Of a DNA stretch of 64,000 nucleotides, positions 36,866 to 49,401 are shown in pieces. Where the stretch lies: positions 9,247,501-9,311,500 of the forward strand of contig NC_088310.1 of the NCBI RefSeq assembly GCF_910592395.1. The letters run 5' to 3'. The DNA is from Lineus longissimus. Its lineage: Eukaryota > Nemertea > Pilidiophora > Heteronemertea > Lineidae. A program made the translations under genes and the position numbers. Under the pieces are notes generated by a model. It made no database searches, was not told the origin of the DNA, and worked only from the letters and a program-made list of their open reading frames with translations. Each line of letters opens with the position of its first letter. Position 1 is the first letter of the stretch.

Positions 36866-37308
36866 GGTAAACTGGTAATAACATATCGGTCTACTTGGTC
36901 AATTCGATAAACTTCTCTGTTTTTATCTGCAGCAACAGTCATAATTGTGTGACCTTATTTTGGCAGTCTCTTGCCAAATACTGTTGAGTATTGTTTGCCT
37001 GAATTTGATATTGTTTTGAACATGTAGGTGATTGTCAAATTCAACTTCCTGAACTGCCAATAAGATATGATGATGAGCAATATTGAGTTTTATTGAGCCA
37101 GACAAGATTTGATCAAAGTAAACTTAATCATCTGTTTCAAATCAATATGTCGATAAAATTGTCTGTTGAAATCAGCTATGATGAACAAATTACCCATTCT
37201 GAGACGAATCCTGTCACTTGTAAAATGGTTCAACAGCCAGAATTGTTTCAGTGAGTGGTTGCAGAGGATCGTGTGTTTGACACAATTCTAAGAATGGGTT
37301 TTGTCTTT

Positions 37309-37372
37309 TCAAAAAACATGAATAAAAAAGTGCTAAGTGGTCAAAAAACATGAATAAAAAAGTGCTAAGTGG
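37309..37372. repeat. Exact 32-bp tandem duplication
   Basis: TCAAAAAACATGAATAAAAA followed by AGTGCTAAGTGG occurs twice with no mismatch. Confidence 0.95.
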
Positions 37373-38014
37373 GTCAACAGCCAGGACCTTGAAGATACGG
37401 TGTCTCTCTTTAGCATGACAGATATCACGATCATTGAGTTCTGATTTACTCAACTTTAAATCTTTCTAAAAAACAAGGGAAGCGATTGAAATAACAAAAG
37501 CAAGAGGTGAAATAAAGGTGTCACCATTTGACCCGCATTACAAAACTAAAAATGTATCTGAAGCATCTTCTTAAAATGTTCTATTCATTCAATATCTGGA
37601 GCAAATTGCCAATATTTTCCAACTACGGAATTGTACCAGTGGGGGACCATCGGGAGGAATTAATGACAATGCTGTGTTGACTGTAAGTAGGCTACTTTAT
37701 TTAGATTGTCATTAATTTGTCCTGGGGCTTATTCACTCATGGTTTAATTGAACTTGATTTCCTCAATTAATTCTGATCAGGTTAACATTGCAGCATCTCG
37801 CTCTTGATTCTGTATGCTCTGAAAGTTCAGTTCGACAGCGTTTGTCGGCATCGTGAACCGTTTGAGCATCAACCTGATATCCAGAGGTAACCTCTCATAA
37901 ACCTCCTAATGATGATGTAACTTCTCAAAGCCCCATTCGTTCCCAACTGATGACATTCAGTAGCAAAACTTCATTGTAATGTGCTAAATGGGGTACAAAG
38001 TTTGAAAATATAGC

Positions 38015-38183
38015 AGTTACTATGCATAAAAATCTGCTAAAACTTGGCATTTTTGGAATTTGCATGATCTGCCTACACACTGGCAATGTTGAAATTTATA
38101 TGCAGTACCTATTTACACAATTTTGAATTTTCAAATCCAATTACAAATTTTTAATTTCTAATGGACAGTGTTGACCTTTAAGC
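38015..38183 (+). mobile_element. Family C MITE copy
   Basis: ACTTGGCATTTTTGGAATTT, CTGCCTACACACTGGCAATG, CACAATTTTGAATTTTC and a GACCTTTAA end. Confidence 0.7.
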
Positions 38184-38425
38184 GTGTATTGAGCCTTCCT
38201 GCTAAAAGCCCTGAAGCATCATGTTTGACATGCTGTTGTTGAAAGTGGTAATGACGGAACCATTAGATAAATACTTTTAGAGCATTTACTAAATAATCAC
38301 TCTATATTAAAGTATAGATTTTACAAATTGATTTAACTGATATGAGATGCTAGAATCTTATCTCCAGAAATCTTGCTTTTAAAGGCTGATGATGTTTGTG
38401 AGAAAAGATGATTATTTTCTTGCAG

Positions 38426-38674
38426 CTGACAAGCTGCGAAAGAGACTGAGATCCATTTGATCAAGTTAGAAAGTTTAAAGGTCCTGAAGTACAAGCTGAA
38501 GCAGATATATCCGATTGATAAGGACTATTCTCGATTTCGTGGAAAAGATAAGTTCCTTTATGAAAAAGGTAGGTCACAAACCACTCCTGCGAAAGGTAAG
38601 TCCATTCCTCCTGCCATCATAGGCACTGAAGATGCCTTTTAAGTATGTCATGTTTCGTGGCAATGTAAAATAAA
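38426..38674 (+). other. Possible transcribed exon with poly(A) signal, unassigned
   Basis: A clear acceptor (TTATTTTCTTGCAG, ending at 38425) is followed by two strong donors (AAAAAG|GTAGGT at 38568/38569, GCGAAAG|GTAAGT at 38595/38596) or, read through, by a TAA at 38640 and AATAAA at 38669-38674. One frame is open for 61 codons (KYKLKQIYPIDKDYSRFRG), but every frame from the acceptor itself meets a stop first. It is therefore at most an untranslated or retroposed exon. Confidence 0.2.
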
Positions 38675-38769
38675 GAATGGATTATCATTCTCATACACCT
38701 TGATTGTAATGTAGCATTGACTTCCATTTGACACTGTGTCTTGTTTTTTCACGGCAGTAATCTTAATTT

Positions 38770-39125
38770 TTAGCTTGTCTTATGGCGCAGCGTCCGGCGT
38801 CCTGCGTCCGGTGTCGTCGTCCGTTTGTAAGACACATTTTGTCAGTGCTAGAGCTATTGACTTGAAACTTAGTACATGTGTTCCCCTATGTATTGTAACC
38901 TTGGAGACCAATTTCGGTCCAGTTTGATTCCTGATTTTGCCACCAGGTGGCTAAAACTGAAAACACCAAAAATTACTATCTCCCTAACTAAGGGTTCGAT
39001 CATTACCAAATTTTTATCAAAGGTACACAGTTTTTTGCTTTGACCTACTTTTCGAGGTCACAGAGGTCAAATTTAGGTGCTGCTTTAGAGTCAAGGGAAC
39101 GAAACCTTGACAGAAGTGAGTTTTT
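38770..39125 (+). repeat. Family B repeat copy
   Basis: TTTTTAGCTTGTC then CGTCCGGCGTCCTGCGTCCG, GAGCTATTGACTTGAAACTT, GCCACCAGGTGGC (CTCF-like, about 38940-38952), TGACCTACTTTTCGAGGTCA and CAGAGGTCAAAT. AGGTCA-CAG-AGGTCA is at 39055-39069. Confidence 0.8.
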
Positions 39126-39647
39126 AGTATGTTTTGTTTTGACAACTTCTTGGTCATTGTTGGTCTGATAGAATTTAACTCATCACTGCACTGTTGGGAC
39201 TCCGTACTAAAATTTAGAACATTTGAGCCTTAAATTCTGTCCAAATCTGAAACGCTGTGACTCAAAACTCTCCAGATTTTGATTTCAGTACAAAGAGACC
39301 TTTTTGTGTTGTGCTAATTCATAAATCATAGACCTTCTGAAACCACATACAATGTAATTGGTTTTAAACTGCAGATTCAACAATTTTTTGCTGGCAGCGC
39401 ACCCCTGTAACATAATTAGGTTGTGTACGAGTTTCGACACTTGACAGTTTATCAAATTATTCCAATAAAAGTGCCCCATGAATCGGATAATGTATTTAGG
39501 GAGATTGCATTTGCATCGGATCAAATTTCATATTAAATCTCAAAATGCGGCATTCAAAATTTAGTAGAACTCCTCTTGTGTTGATTGAATTGCTACTTTA
39601 ACAGCTACTGCTCTGTGTCCTATCAGACATACTGGTGTTACTTTTAC

Positions 39648-39790
39648 CGTTAAAGGCCAGTACGCTGTTTGTCAAAAACTTGAAATTTGCCATTGAATTT
39701 GAAAAATTCTTATTCCATGAACACATACTGAATATGAATTTTAACATCGCTGTTGGATAAAAAACAGATATACAAATTCTTAATGTACCA
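39648..39790 (-). mobile_element. Family C MITE copy, partial
   Basis: It starts TTAAAGGCCAGTACGCTGTT, then TTGAATTTGAAAAATTC, ACATACTGAATATGAATTTT and AAACAGATATACAAATTCTT. Confidence 0.65.
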
Positions 39791-40423
39791 GGTTCACGTG
39801 TGAATATCAGTCAACTCCCAGGTATTACCTCAAATGCTCAGCTTTCTGATCATCTGATGGAGTTGTCAAACCAAACTGACAGTTGGCTGTTGTAAGACAG
39901 TCCCACCATTTCCTTAGGTGTGGTATCTCCTGTCCAGCAAGACCTTTTATACAGAATGTGAATGTTTGCAACAACCCCATGGCCAGGTGATATTTCTGGT
40001 TGCAACCAGTTGTGTTTGCAAAGAGATGCCAAACCTCAGATGACATTTAGCTATTGCGAAACCATGGAATACTTTCCAGATACCTGATATGTAAATACTG
40101 CCATTCTATTTATCTTCCATCAGAATGACAATAATGCTGGTCCACCTTATCATTGTCGAAAGTGATTTGTTTGCTCGCATCTTGTCGATATGTGATGTGG
40201 TTGCAAACAGAGCGGATGTCCATACTCCAATAACAATTGGTCGTGTTGAGACACTTCTGCCATAGCCGGTAATGGCCCTAAGGTGCGGAGACATTACAAC
40301 TCAGCAACAGTCTGTTTTTTCCAGACATGTAAATAATTTGGTGAATCTGCATGTCATGCCTGTCCCATCTGAATGCCAATGGTTGGTCAAGCATTCGCAA
40401 TTTTTTTGGCCACCACTGAGGTG

Positions 40424-40866
40424 AGGATCCCCGTTTTGCAAGTTTGAGGAGTTTCACCCTTGACACCCGTAGAATCGACTACACCCCTCACACCTAAGCC
40501 ATGTCCGCCGTCGCTAGATTTGAGGGTTACTAGCAGTTTTTTTTCTAAAAGTAAGTTTGCGCAAAAATGTGCACATCTGCGCAAGTCCTTGTTAATTTCA
40601 ACGCTGAATTCCCAGTGTTCTCTGCCAGCACTTGATAAGAGGTAAGATTTTGTGATATTGCACATTCCTTTAAACGGTGTTAAATGCTGTTAATGCCATA
40701 ATGTGTCAGCGTGTCTCTAACTATATTTCCGTAAAACTCCCCAATCTATTAGCTATGCGGTCTCTCCATGGCTTAGTGGAATCGGGGAGTTTCAAGAGCC
40801 CTAATTGTCACCTGAAATGGCAACAGCTCCCCAGATTGGCAACAATTCGTTAAACGAGGATCCCTG
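40424..40866. mobile_element. Inverted-repeat element with GGATCC ends, copy 2
   Basis: Left: AGGATCCCCGTTTTGCAAG. Complement of right: GGGATCCTCGTTTAACGAA. An inner inverted pair, AACTCCCCAATC / GAATCGGGGAGTT, spans about 40733-40792. It is related to 36493-36865 by ends and layout. Confidence 0.55.
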
Positions 40867-41896
40867 CCTGACTGTTGACCATATTTTTTCTATAACAGAG
40901 CTATCGAAATTCAAATGACATTTGGCCGTGTTAAGACACTTTCATCATCGCCTAAGCTAATCAATATGTCTCCGATCCAGTACTACTGCTTATTTTTTCC
41001 AAACATGTGATTACCTAGGTTATTATGTTTGTAATAGCATGTCTCATCCGAATGCCAATGCCCGTTGTTCCGCTTGTTCTTATTCCCACCTCATGGCTTT
41101 CTCGTTTGTCCGCCAAGCAATTTCCTGAGGGCTAATTGAGTTGAACGACATCATTGGATACACAGGGACAAATGGGTAACTCTAATCGACGGTAAGGATG
41201 CGTGGCCCTCTCATTACCGATGACACACATCGGTTATTGATGGCTCAGCAAATGGATTAAAAACTAATGGTAATTTGAACATTTTGATTTATCTTGACAT
41301 CTTTGAGAATATCTCCTATACACGATTGTATAGTTGAATAACCTACATGTATATAGAAGTACCAGTAGAAGTAAGACGTATGTAAGTCAGAGACTACATG
41401 TACAATCAAGGTAGGCGATAGCCATTGGCAAATAAAGTGACAGAAAAAGTTCAGGAAGCTTTTGTACCTCCTACCACACTGTGAACAAGTGTACCGTGCT
41501 ATGCCAGAAGAAGAGTCCATTGAGCACAATGGTGTATATCAGGGTACAACCCAAATATCAAAAGAACATGCTGATTGGACTGTGCTAATTCCAGTCTGTA
41601 TAGCAGTGTATGTTTGAGACACGCATGTAGCATACTAGATAGGAAGAAGGATTTCCTAATTACAGTGTTTTATTTGCTTATTTCAGCCAGTTCAGCACTG
41701 GACAAACATTCTGGCAACTTTGTCTTGTCAGCATTAAATGTCACCTGATGCTGCTGCTCAAAGGGTTAATACTGATACGAGGACAGGGTTTGCACCAATA
41801 TTCTATTTGTTGGAAACTGACAAAACCTGTACCCAATGATTTAGGAAATTTGGGTAGGCCTACATTAATATTCCTGATTGGACAAGAGCCCACTTT

Positions 41897-42297
41897 TACG
41901 GTGGCCCATAGAGGACATGCGTTTATTTTCAATATATTAGAATATTTTTCTTTTTACAATGCGCTTTTTTTCTCTCGAATTACAACCGCCGTCGGATTTA
42001 TTTCTCACCGCCGAAAAAATAATTTCCACCGCCGGGTAAAAAATAATAATTCCCACCACCGCGGTGGAAATTAATATCGACCGCGGTGGAAATTAATATC
42101 GACCGCGGTGGAAATTAATATCGACCGCGGTGGAAATTAATATCGACCGCGGTGGTACCCGGCGGTGGAAATTATTTTTTCGGCGGTGAAAAATAAATCT
42201 GACGGCGGTTGTAATTCGAGAGAAAAAAAACGCATTGTAAAAAGAAAAATATTCTAATATATTGAAAATAAACGCATGTCCTCTATGGGCCACCGTA
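41897..42297. mobile_element. 401-bp fold-back MITE with 142-bp arms
   Basis: Arms 41897-42038 and 42156-42297 are reverse complements with only about three mismatches. Ends are TACGGTGGCCCATAGAGGAC. Direct repeats CACTTT flank it at 41891-41896 and 42298-42303, a 6-bp target duplication. The centre holds 22-bp tandem units. No transposase. Mirror-image ORFs on the two strands are by-products of the palindrome. Confidence 0.9.
42059..42155. repeat. 22-bp tandem core of the fold-back element
   Basis: Four identical units CCGCGGTGGAAATTAATATC+GA (42059-42146) plus a 9-bp partial. Each contains the palindromic CCGCGG. Confidence 0.95.
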
Positions 42298-43109
42298 CAC
42301 TTTTGCCAGAGCAGTCACATATATGAAATACTGCATAGGCAAGCTGGGTTGGAATGCCATAGTTGTTTGGGAAAAGTCCACTTGTCAGAACAGTATATAT
42401 CTGCCCATTAAAATTCGCTTGTTTTTCCAGCATTTCTGAGAGTTTTCCCATCAAGCTCTCGAAAGCTGCCGCACTCAGCCACTCAATACTTGGAACAAGA
42501 AGCGATATCCATTAAAAGATTATCTGTCGTCTTTCAACATGCTTTCATTGATCTTGTCCTCAACCTGTCTCATACCGCCAGAGGAGATCCTGCCAGAGGG
42601 ATGGACCATTGGATGCTGTGACATTATTGGAAAGGTTTGTTTTTGTGGTGAGCATGTATTGACTAGTAATAAGAGATTTCTTTTATTACCAATGATCTGT
42701 TTTGCCTGTGCTGTATTCTTTTCAGCTTAGCAGAGATAGATGTACAGCTATAGACCATTCAAAAATACTGAGTTGCTGCCAAAGGGGATGGCCATAGGAT
42801 GTACTGACACTTGAGAACTGATTGCTTTTGTGGTCAAGTGTTGGCGTGTCGTCGCAATTGCGTTCATCTGTTGTTGGTTTGACCTCGACCAAATAACATT
42901 GGGTAAAGTAAATTATTGCCAGAGAGGATCCTGTCACAAAGGATGTAACATGAGTAATGACATGTGACAATTTTTTGTGTGAGAAGGATGTAATGACATT
43001 TTAAAATAGATTTCTTTTGATAGTTATCAGTTTGACCTTGGCCATCTTTTTTTAACCAAGGGGTGATACGGTAAATATTCATAGGTGCAGCGGTGTGCTG
43101 TTACATTTT

Positions 43110-43640
43110 TAGCTCACCTGAGTTTATGTCTTCATGTCTGGTCCGTCTTATCCGTTGGTCCGTCGTCTATCCGACATTTGCCATTTAGGGTCCGTCCGCC
43201 ATCCGTCTGTCGTCAGTCTGGCTGTCTGTCGTGGGTCCATCCATCCATCCGTCGTTGTCATCAATGGTGGCACATTTGCTCACTGTTCAGTCTAGAAATT
43301 TTAAACTTGGTGTCAAGATGTCTCATGACAACACGACTTGACACACAAAAAATCATCGCCATTTGACCTACTTTCTGGGCTTCAGGCCACCTCTCTGAAA
43401 ACCTTATTTGTCAATATCTTATGAACGCTGATAGCTGGAACCATGAAATTTTTACAGTTATCACTTCTGATGAGAGTACCTGACATAAGTCCCGGATGTT
43501 TTATTTAACCTACTTTTTAAGGTCACAGAGGTCAAACTCTAAAATTTCAGCAAAGGTGGCACGTTTTGAGCAGGTTTTCTTTGGTGCGACTATGTCATCA
43601 CGTCTGGTCCGTCTTGTCTCTCCGTCCGTCCGTCCGTCAA
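43110..43640 (+). repeat. Family B repeat copy
   Basis: TTTTTAGCTCACCTGAG, a CCGTC-rich array, TCAATGGTGGCACATTTGC, GTCTAGAAATTTTAAACTTG, TTTGACCTACTTTCTGGGC, CCTAC-TTTTTAAGGTCA and CAGAGGTCAAAC. AGGTCA-CAG-AGGTCA is at 43520-43534. A second CCGTCCGTCCGTCC array at about 43620 suggests the start of another copy. Confidence 0.85.
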
Positions 43641-46600
43641 ACTCTTAAACAACAGGTAATAATTCATTCATTATTGTTTTAAAGTGCTGTGGGCGGCGTA
43701 TCAAGGTGGTGGTCCTGATTGCTCTCGGAAAAAGTTGTAAGTTTCCTCAAGCCACCCTGAGAAAATCAAAACAATCATTGGCGTCAAAAAACAGTGATCC
43801 GAGTGTTTGATCAATGACCTACAACGCCCAGGTAATTAGTTCAAACAAACTGGAAACAATAAGTATTGATCTCAGCTTCATGTGTCGGAAGTTTGATAAA
43901 TTTCTGAGTGATATTGTGGGAGATATTCAAAATCAAATGTGTATAATCTTTTTTGTGTCACCTAGTAGCTTCCGCATCTTTTGATCCCTTATTTCTTCTC
44001 AAGATCAATCCTTTTCGAGTTCTCATGTCCTTGCTCAATCAAAGTAGGGGTCGATGACCAAGAGCATCTCAACTTTGGTCCCCCAGGCAACTTTTGACCT
44101 GAGTTCAACACCTCCTGGTCATATTGCTCCTTCTCGCACTATCTGTTCCTAATAGGGATGATATATGATCATGATCAATGTCACCATCCTAAAATTAAAC
44201 TGTCAGATGAGTTGCACTTGGGATGCGGTTGTCATTTCTCTTGGTAATGAGTGTAGGAATGAAATATTGATTTTAGAGCTGGGAAAATTGTGTCTGTCAA
44301 GTTGAATCATATTCTCGAGACTTGACCAAAGAGATAAGAGCAAAGCCAGTGTGGCCGATATTGGCATTATCAGGGATCCATGTCAGTATAGACTTGTGGC
44401 CATGCAAGCAGACCAGTCAGACACCCTAGATAAGAAAGGCAGGTTTTAACTTGTTAACACTTAAAAGCTGTGACAACCTACTGATGGTAAGAAACAGCCT
44501 TCTTCAACTTCTTATTTCTTGGAGTTTGGTTAGCCGCCGGCAAGGCCACATTGGTCATCTTCAGTAAGGTGTGAAAGCTCATCTTGCCATCTCATCATAG
44601 AGTAAGATGAATTGATAGAGCAGTTCCAGTCTTATACTGGCCATTAAGACCTCTATCATGGATGCATATAGCGAGAGGATTGATCTTGTTCTCATTATTT
44701 ATTTAGGGAGTAGATATGAGCTGGCAGTCCTTGGTTGTCTAATCATTGTCGCTCAGGTAGGCAAACAGTGCGGACCAAAATCGGAGGTGCTAGCCAAAGA
44801 TTTTGAATGCGACTAATTTGCATTCAAAACCGAAATTCAGTTATTGAGGTCTATCCGAGTGGTCTTGATTAGGCAACCAAGTACCTCCAGCGATGAATTA
44901 ATTTGTGTTCTAAAATGGGCGTAGTGAACATTTGCCATCAAATTTAAACCTAGTGGTCTTTGATTGCGACACCAAGGACCACTGCGATCAAAATGAGGTT
45001 TTACAGTTATATATTTTCTATTACAAACATAGGGTCTATGTAATTGAATAAAATGTGGATATTGTATGTGAAGCAAGAGTTCAAACTCATTCTAAACATG
45101 GCCATCATCACCACTCCTCTTAGACGTGTGTGACGGTTGTTTACCATAAAGAGATTGATCCCCATCTCATTATTCAATCCTTAATTAATCTTGGCAAGAT
45201 TAGGTTTCATCTCGATCCTGCTGACAGCCAGTTATTGACATTATCTGATGAAATTCTTTGTCTATTGACATCCGCCTTTATCGGAGGCGGATTCGGATGA
45301 ATGGTAAATATCAGAAGTTTGTTCGATGATTTACAGCACTTCATCCATCGCCTTTGAAATTATTTATAACATTGGTACATTTTTTGTTATTAGATTACTT
45401 GCAAAACCTTTTTCCATTTCTGCTCTAGCTAATGTTGGACTTGCCGTCCGACAACAGCACACACAGTGCCAAAAAATCATGTTTTCAGGCCCAATACACT
45501 TTCGATCACGTTTGAAATCGAGTGTTGCATAACATCAACTGTGACATCAGATGCATCGTTACCTTGATCATGACAAGTCTGGCATCGTCCGTGATGTCAC
45601 GAAGCACAAATTTGGTCCTGAAAAAAAAGGCTTAAGAAATGGGAGTGCTGTCTTCATTTTTGAAACGAAAGTGGGAAGTCCGTACTGGGATGTGACTGTG
45701 CATGGCCGCTAGCTGGTGTCATTGATTGAAATTAAATTCGTATCCTTGATCAAAATTATAATTAACAGTGACATTTGGGCTATTTTTATGCTCTTTTTAT
45801 TTAACTAGATGTGTTTTCAGGTGAAGGTCATTGCGTACGCAGTGAACAATGCCAAAGCAAACGTATAGGTCAGCTTTAATACTTAAGGGCTTTTATCGAA
45901 AATGGAAAGTCACTTTTTATGATGACAACCCATTCCTTTGTAGAATACTAAAGAGGCAAGGAACAGTTTCTAGGTATTTAATCAAATGATCCTGATATAC
46001 AGAGGATGCTTAATTGGATTTCTGGTCTAAGTAGTAATATATCAAGATTTATTTGTTTCATTTGAATGAAATTCACATTGGAGGTGTTAATGTCAGGCTG
46101 CGGAATGCAGAGGGTGCAAAGAATTTTAATAAAAAATTGTCAAATGTTAGCTATATAAGCTTGCCTATATATTTTTGGTAACCACATAATGAATAACTCT
46201 TCCTTTAAAGAGTCAGCTTGACTTGGTGTATTGATTCATTTAAAACAATATGCTTGATTTAAAATTTTGTGAGTACTGAAGGCTAAGTGAGTAGGCGTAC
46301 ATGAAAACATCATGGGTGAGCCTATTTGGATATATTATGCTTTCTGCCCAAAGCATTATTTTTTCTGGTTTGAACTCTCGAATTTTGATGCCGCACCTGG
46401 CTGTGTGTGTTGAATATTGTAAAAGATAAGACCGCCCATCCAACCAGAAATGCATAGGCTACAAATTGTACTCTCATCAGTTCAGCAAGCACACTTGTCT
46501 CTAAAGTCCAAATCACATAGACATCCCCGTTACCCAGTACGTAGGTTGCATGTAGCACATATCTCACGCATAATACACGCCAAATATGTATAGTGTGTTT

Positions 46601-48120
46601 TTGTTGTACATTTGGGATGAAAAGTAGTGTTCTGGCCCCCTTCCCCAATAAAAAAGTTGTATTTCCCTTTTACAACAGTACAATATGTTCAATAGTGAAT
46701 TAAAATATGGCAGTGACTCCTTGCAGTCTAGCACCTGCAGCTTTCCCGCTCATGTTCAGAGTAGTGCTGTAAAGAATTGCTATAAGCATTTCATAGTGGT
46801 GGGCATTGAGTTATTAAATCAAAAATAAGATGAATAATGTGAACTATAATGTTATAATGGGACAAATTTAAAACGTCTCAGATTTGATCAGAATATTGAT
46901 AAGAAATTAGTTGTTTTGCCACAAGCTAGTCAGATTTATTAGATTTAAATTACCAAAGGATTGGCAAATTTGTAATTCAATCAATGTTGTTGTTATTTAT
47001 ATCACTAGTTTTTACTTCAATATTCCAGGAATCATGAAAAACCTATTTGCTATGATTGGTGATTATTCAACATTTTCGAGAGTATAATATATTACTTTCA
47101 GGCCTATTGCACGATACAAGTGCCTTTCCACCAGCTTAATAGTATTTACACAGTTTATCACTGGATAACTGCTATTCCACCTCAATAGAATGTTGCAGTT
47201 GACGTCACAAGGGTGCGCGAGCTCTCACTTATCTGCAGACACTTTCTTCATTAACACATTTAAAGAATGTAGCCATTGTTACCTAACCTCTTTAAAGTAC
47301 CTTAAAAGTTTACGATCAGTCTGTATTTTTACCAAATTTGAACAACTGGTTGAACAAAACATCTTTTGCACACCTAGCCTGCTGATTCTCTGAACAAAAA
47401 TAAAACAAATATCCTATGGCTATCTGTGCATTGTATCTTGGCGATATCGAAATTGTATAGAGGGAAGGGTCAATAAACCAATAGTCGGATATTATCATCT
47501 GAACATTTCAGTGTCGGCTGTTTGTTCCAATAATTTTGTTTGTGTTGTATAGATCTTCATTATTACTGAATATTCCAGGTACCTCTTTCTTGAAGTTGAG
47601 ATATAATTTGCTTGGTACCTAAGAGGCTGGTCTCGTTGTAATGTTAAGGCTAAAGTTCTGCCTCTTATCTTGAATTTATCCAGGATTTTTGCCCAAGGTG
47701 TATGCGTCATTCCGAGTTTTTTTTGGGAAGATTCGGAGCACGCTTCATAATGTGGAGGAGCACTTGGTTTTCAAAGTGCGAGCTGCCGAAAGTTGTCCAA
47801 CAGCCCTCTCCTATCACAGGGTCTTTTTTAGGACTGTTTTGAACGGGTCCAGCCAACGCTTTTAAAACTGCGCCTGCTAGGGCTGTCACATTCAAAAATT
47901 TTGAAACAGATAACCTTTGAAATTGTTTTTATTTTATTCAAAAAATAATTATCTAGGCCTCTCTGAGTCATTTAAACCATCATACTATGCATCCAGATGA
48001 CTAAAAAACCTTTAAATGCATTTAAAGTTAATAAAACAGTGGATATGTGACTTGGTTTTTAAAAGTATCACACATCAAAATTGGTGTCCGAAGGGACTGC
48101 CGCTCTCAAATCAGAAGCCT
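43640..48120. other. Non-genic stretch, little structure
   Basis: No gene recognised. A short direct repeat (GTGGTCTTGATTAGGCAACC against GTGGTCTTTGATTGCGACAC) lies at about 44860-44985. The block near 43880-43960 is a diverged relative of 20590-20670 (AGCTTCATGTG ... AAAATCAAAT). Confidence 0.45.
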
Positions 48121-48124
48121 CGGA

Positions 48125-48306
48125 AAAAACTGCCCTAGTGCAGTAATTGTGCATACAAATTTTTGGAAATGTGGTATTTATAGTATTTGTACATCTGCCT
48201 ACATAAGGGCAATGCTAAAATTTATATTTCGTACGTATTCACACAATTGGAAATTTTCAAATTCACTTACAAATTAAAAAAATTTACGAACGCTATGGGC
48301 CTTTAA
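48125..48306 (+). mobile_element. Family C MITE copy
   Basis: GGTATTTATAGTATTTGTAC, CTGCCTACATAAGGGCAATG, CACAATTGGAAATTTTC and end ACGCTATGGGCCTTTAA-like. Confidence 0.75.
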
Positions 48307-48309
48307 GTT

Positions 48310-49280
48310 TTGTAAAATTTTAAAAAGAAACAATCCATATAGTTAGTTTAAATTATTCATCTTTATAGACAATCCCATTCAAAATATAGATATTCATCTT
48401 TTAATTTCAAATAGGTTAAAAGTCTGGTTTAAGAGCAAATGTATTTTCAGAGCAATAAACTTTTAAATGACAGAAAATGTATTGCCATATTTGGTGACAA
48501 AATCCTGCGATTATCCAGACATCTATTTGAACCAATCCCAGGTGATAATGAGAGGGAACGTTGCATTCATAAATTTTGTAGTGATGATAAAAAGGTTGTG
48601 CAGGAATGCTCTTAAAGGTTATCTTTCACGAAATGCTTATAAAAATGGGGAGTTTTGTACAGCCCAGTTAAAACCTAAGGTGGGAATAAGCTTCCATTGA
48701 TAAATCTTAGCAGTTTTGAGTTCCCCTCAGGTAGTTGATTATGTGAGCTGGGCATCTGAGTAACATTGTGTAACGTTGCATAGCGTTACTGTCCAGAGGT
48801 AATCACCAACTGGTTATTTTTACTATGTTCAGCTGGTCTAAATACAGATTTAGTGCCAGGACTGGGTCTCTTTAATGATGGAGGTCTATGGAGCATTAAT
48901 ACCGGGTGTTAATGAAAACAAAGCCTCATTGGAGTGGTTTATAACTTTTGTTTTTAAGGATGAAGGCGGGTGATGATTCGACCATTAAAAGCTACATGTA
49001 AATGCTTTTTAAAGAATTTTATTGAAACAAAGCTTCATGCAAAATCATGTGTGGTTACTGTTTGACAGGCCAATGGAAAGCGGCAATCTGAAAATGGCTT
49101 AACAGGCCAATATCGGGTAAAACTGTTACCAGTAAAAATTTTGTAGGCATGTTACAGGTACCCCCCCCGGTAGTTTTTATCACATACATGTAGGGTAAAC
49201 CATGTTCCCTTATCAAATACAGACTTTTCATAATGTATTGATCATATAAGTCCAGGTTTTAAGTGGACATAGTACACACC
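48310..49280. other. Non-genic stretch, nothing recognised
   Basis: AT-rich; no structured repeat or credible exon seen. Confidence 0.5.
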
Positions 49281-49282
49281 CT

Positions 49283-49401
49283 GGGTGATATGAATAAAGA
49301 CTAGCAGATGCTTTTATCCAAAACTCCATGTACATTTACACCAGACCTTTCTGTACAAAATTGAAATAAAAGCATTTGCTAGACTTTATTCATATCAGCC
49401 C
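49283..49401. mobile_element. Family D hairpin element, copy 2
   Basis: GGGTGATATGAATAAAGACT at the left pairs with AGACTTTATTCATATCAGCC at the right, then AGCAGATGCTTTTA / TAAAAGCATTTGCT. Same layout and size as 20291-20406. Confidence 0.8.

Noticed and set aside
41450-41529. Zinc-finger-like YTCSQCGRRY on the minus strand
   Set aside because: The second metal-binding pair does not fit C2H2 or lola-type C2HC spacing and there is no second finger.
42059-42155. CRISPR-like array of identical 22-bp repeats
   Set aside because: There are no spacers between units, it lies inside a MITE and the genome is eukaryotic.
41748-42293. Two frames on opposite strands with matching peptides
   Set aside because: They are the two arms of the fold-back MITE read from each side.
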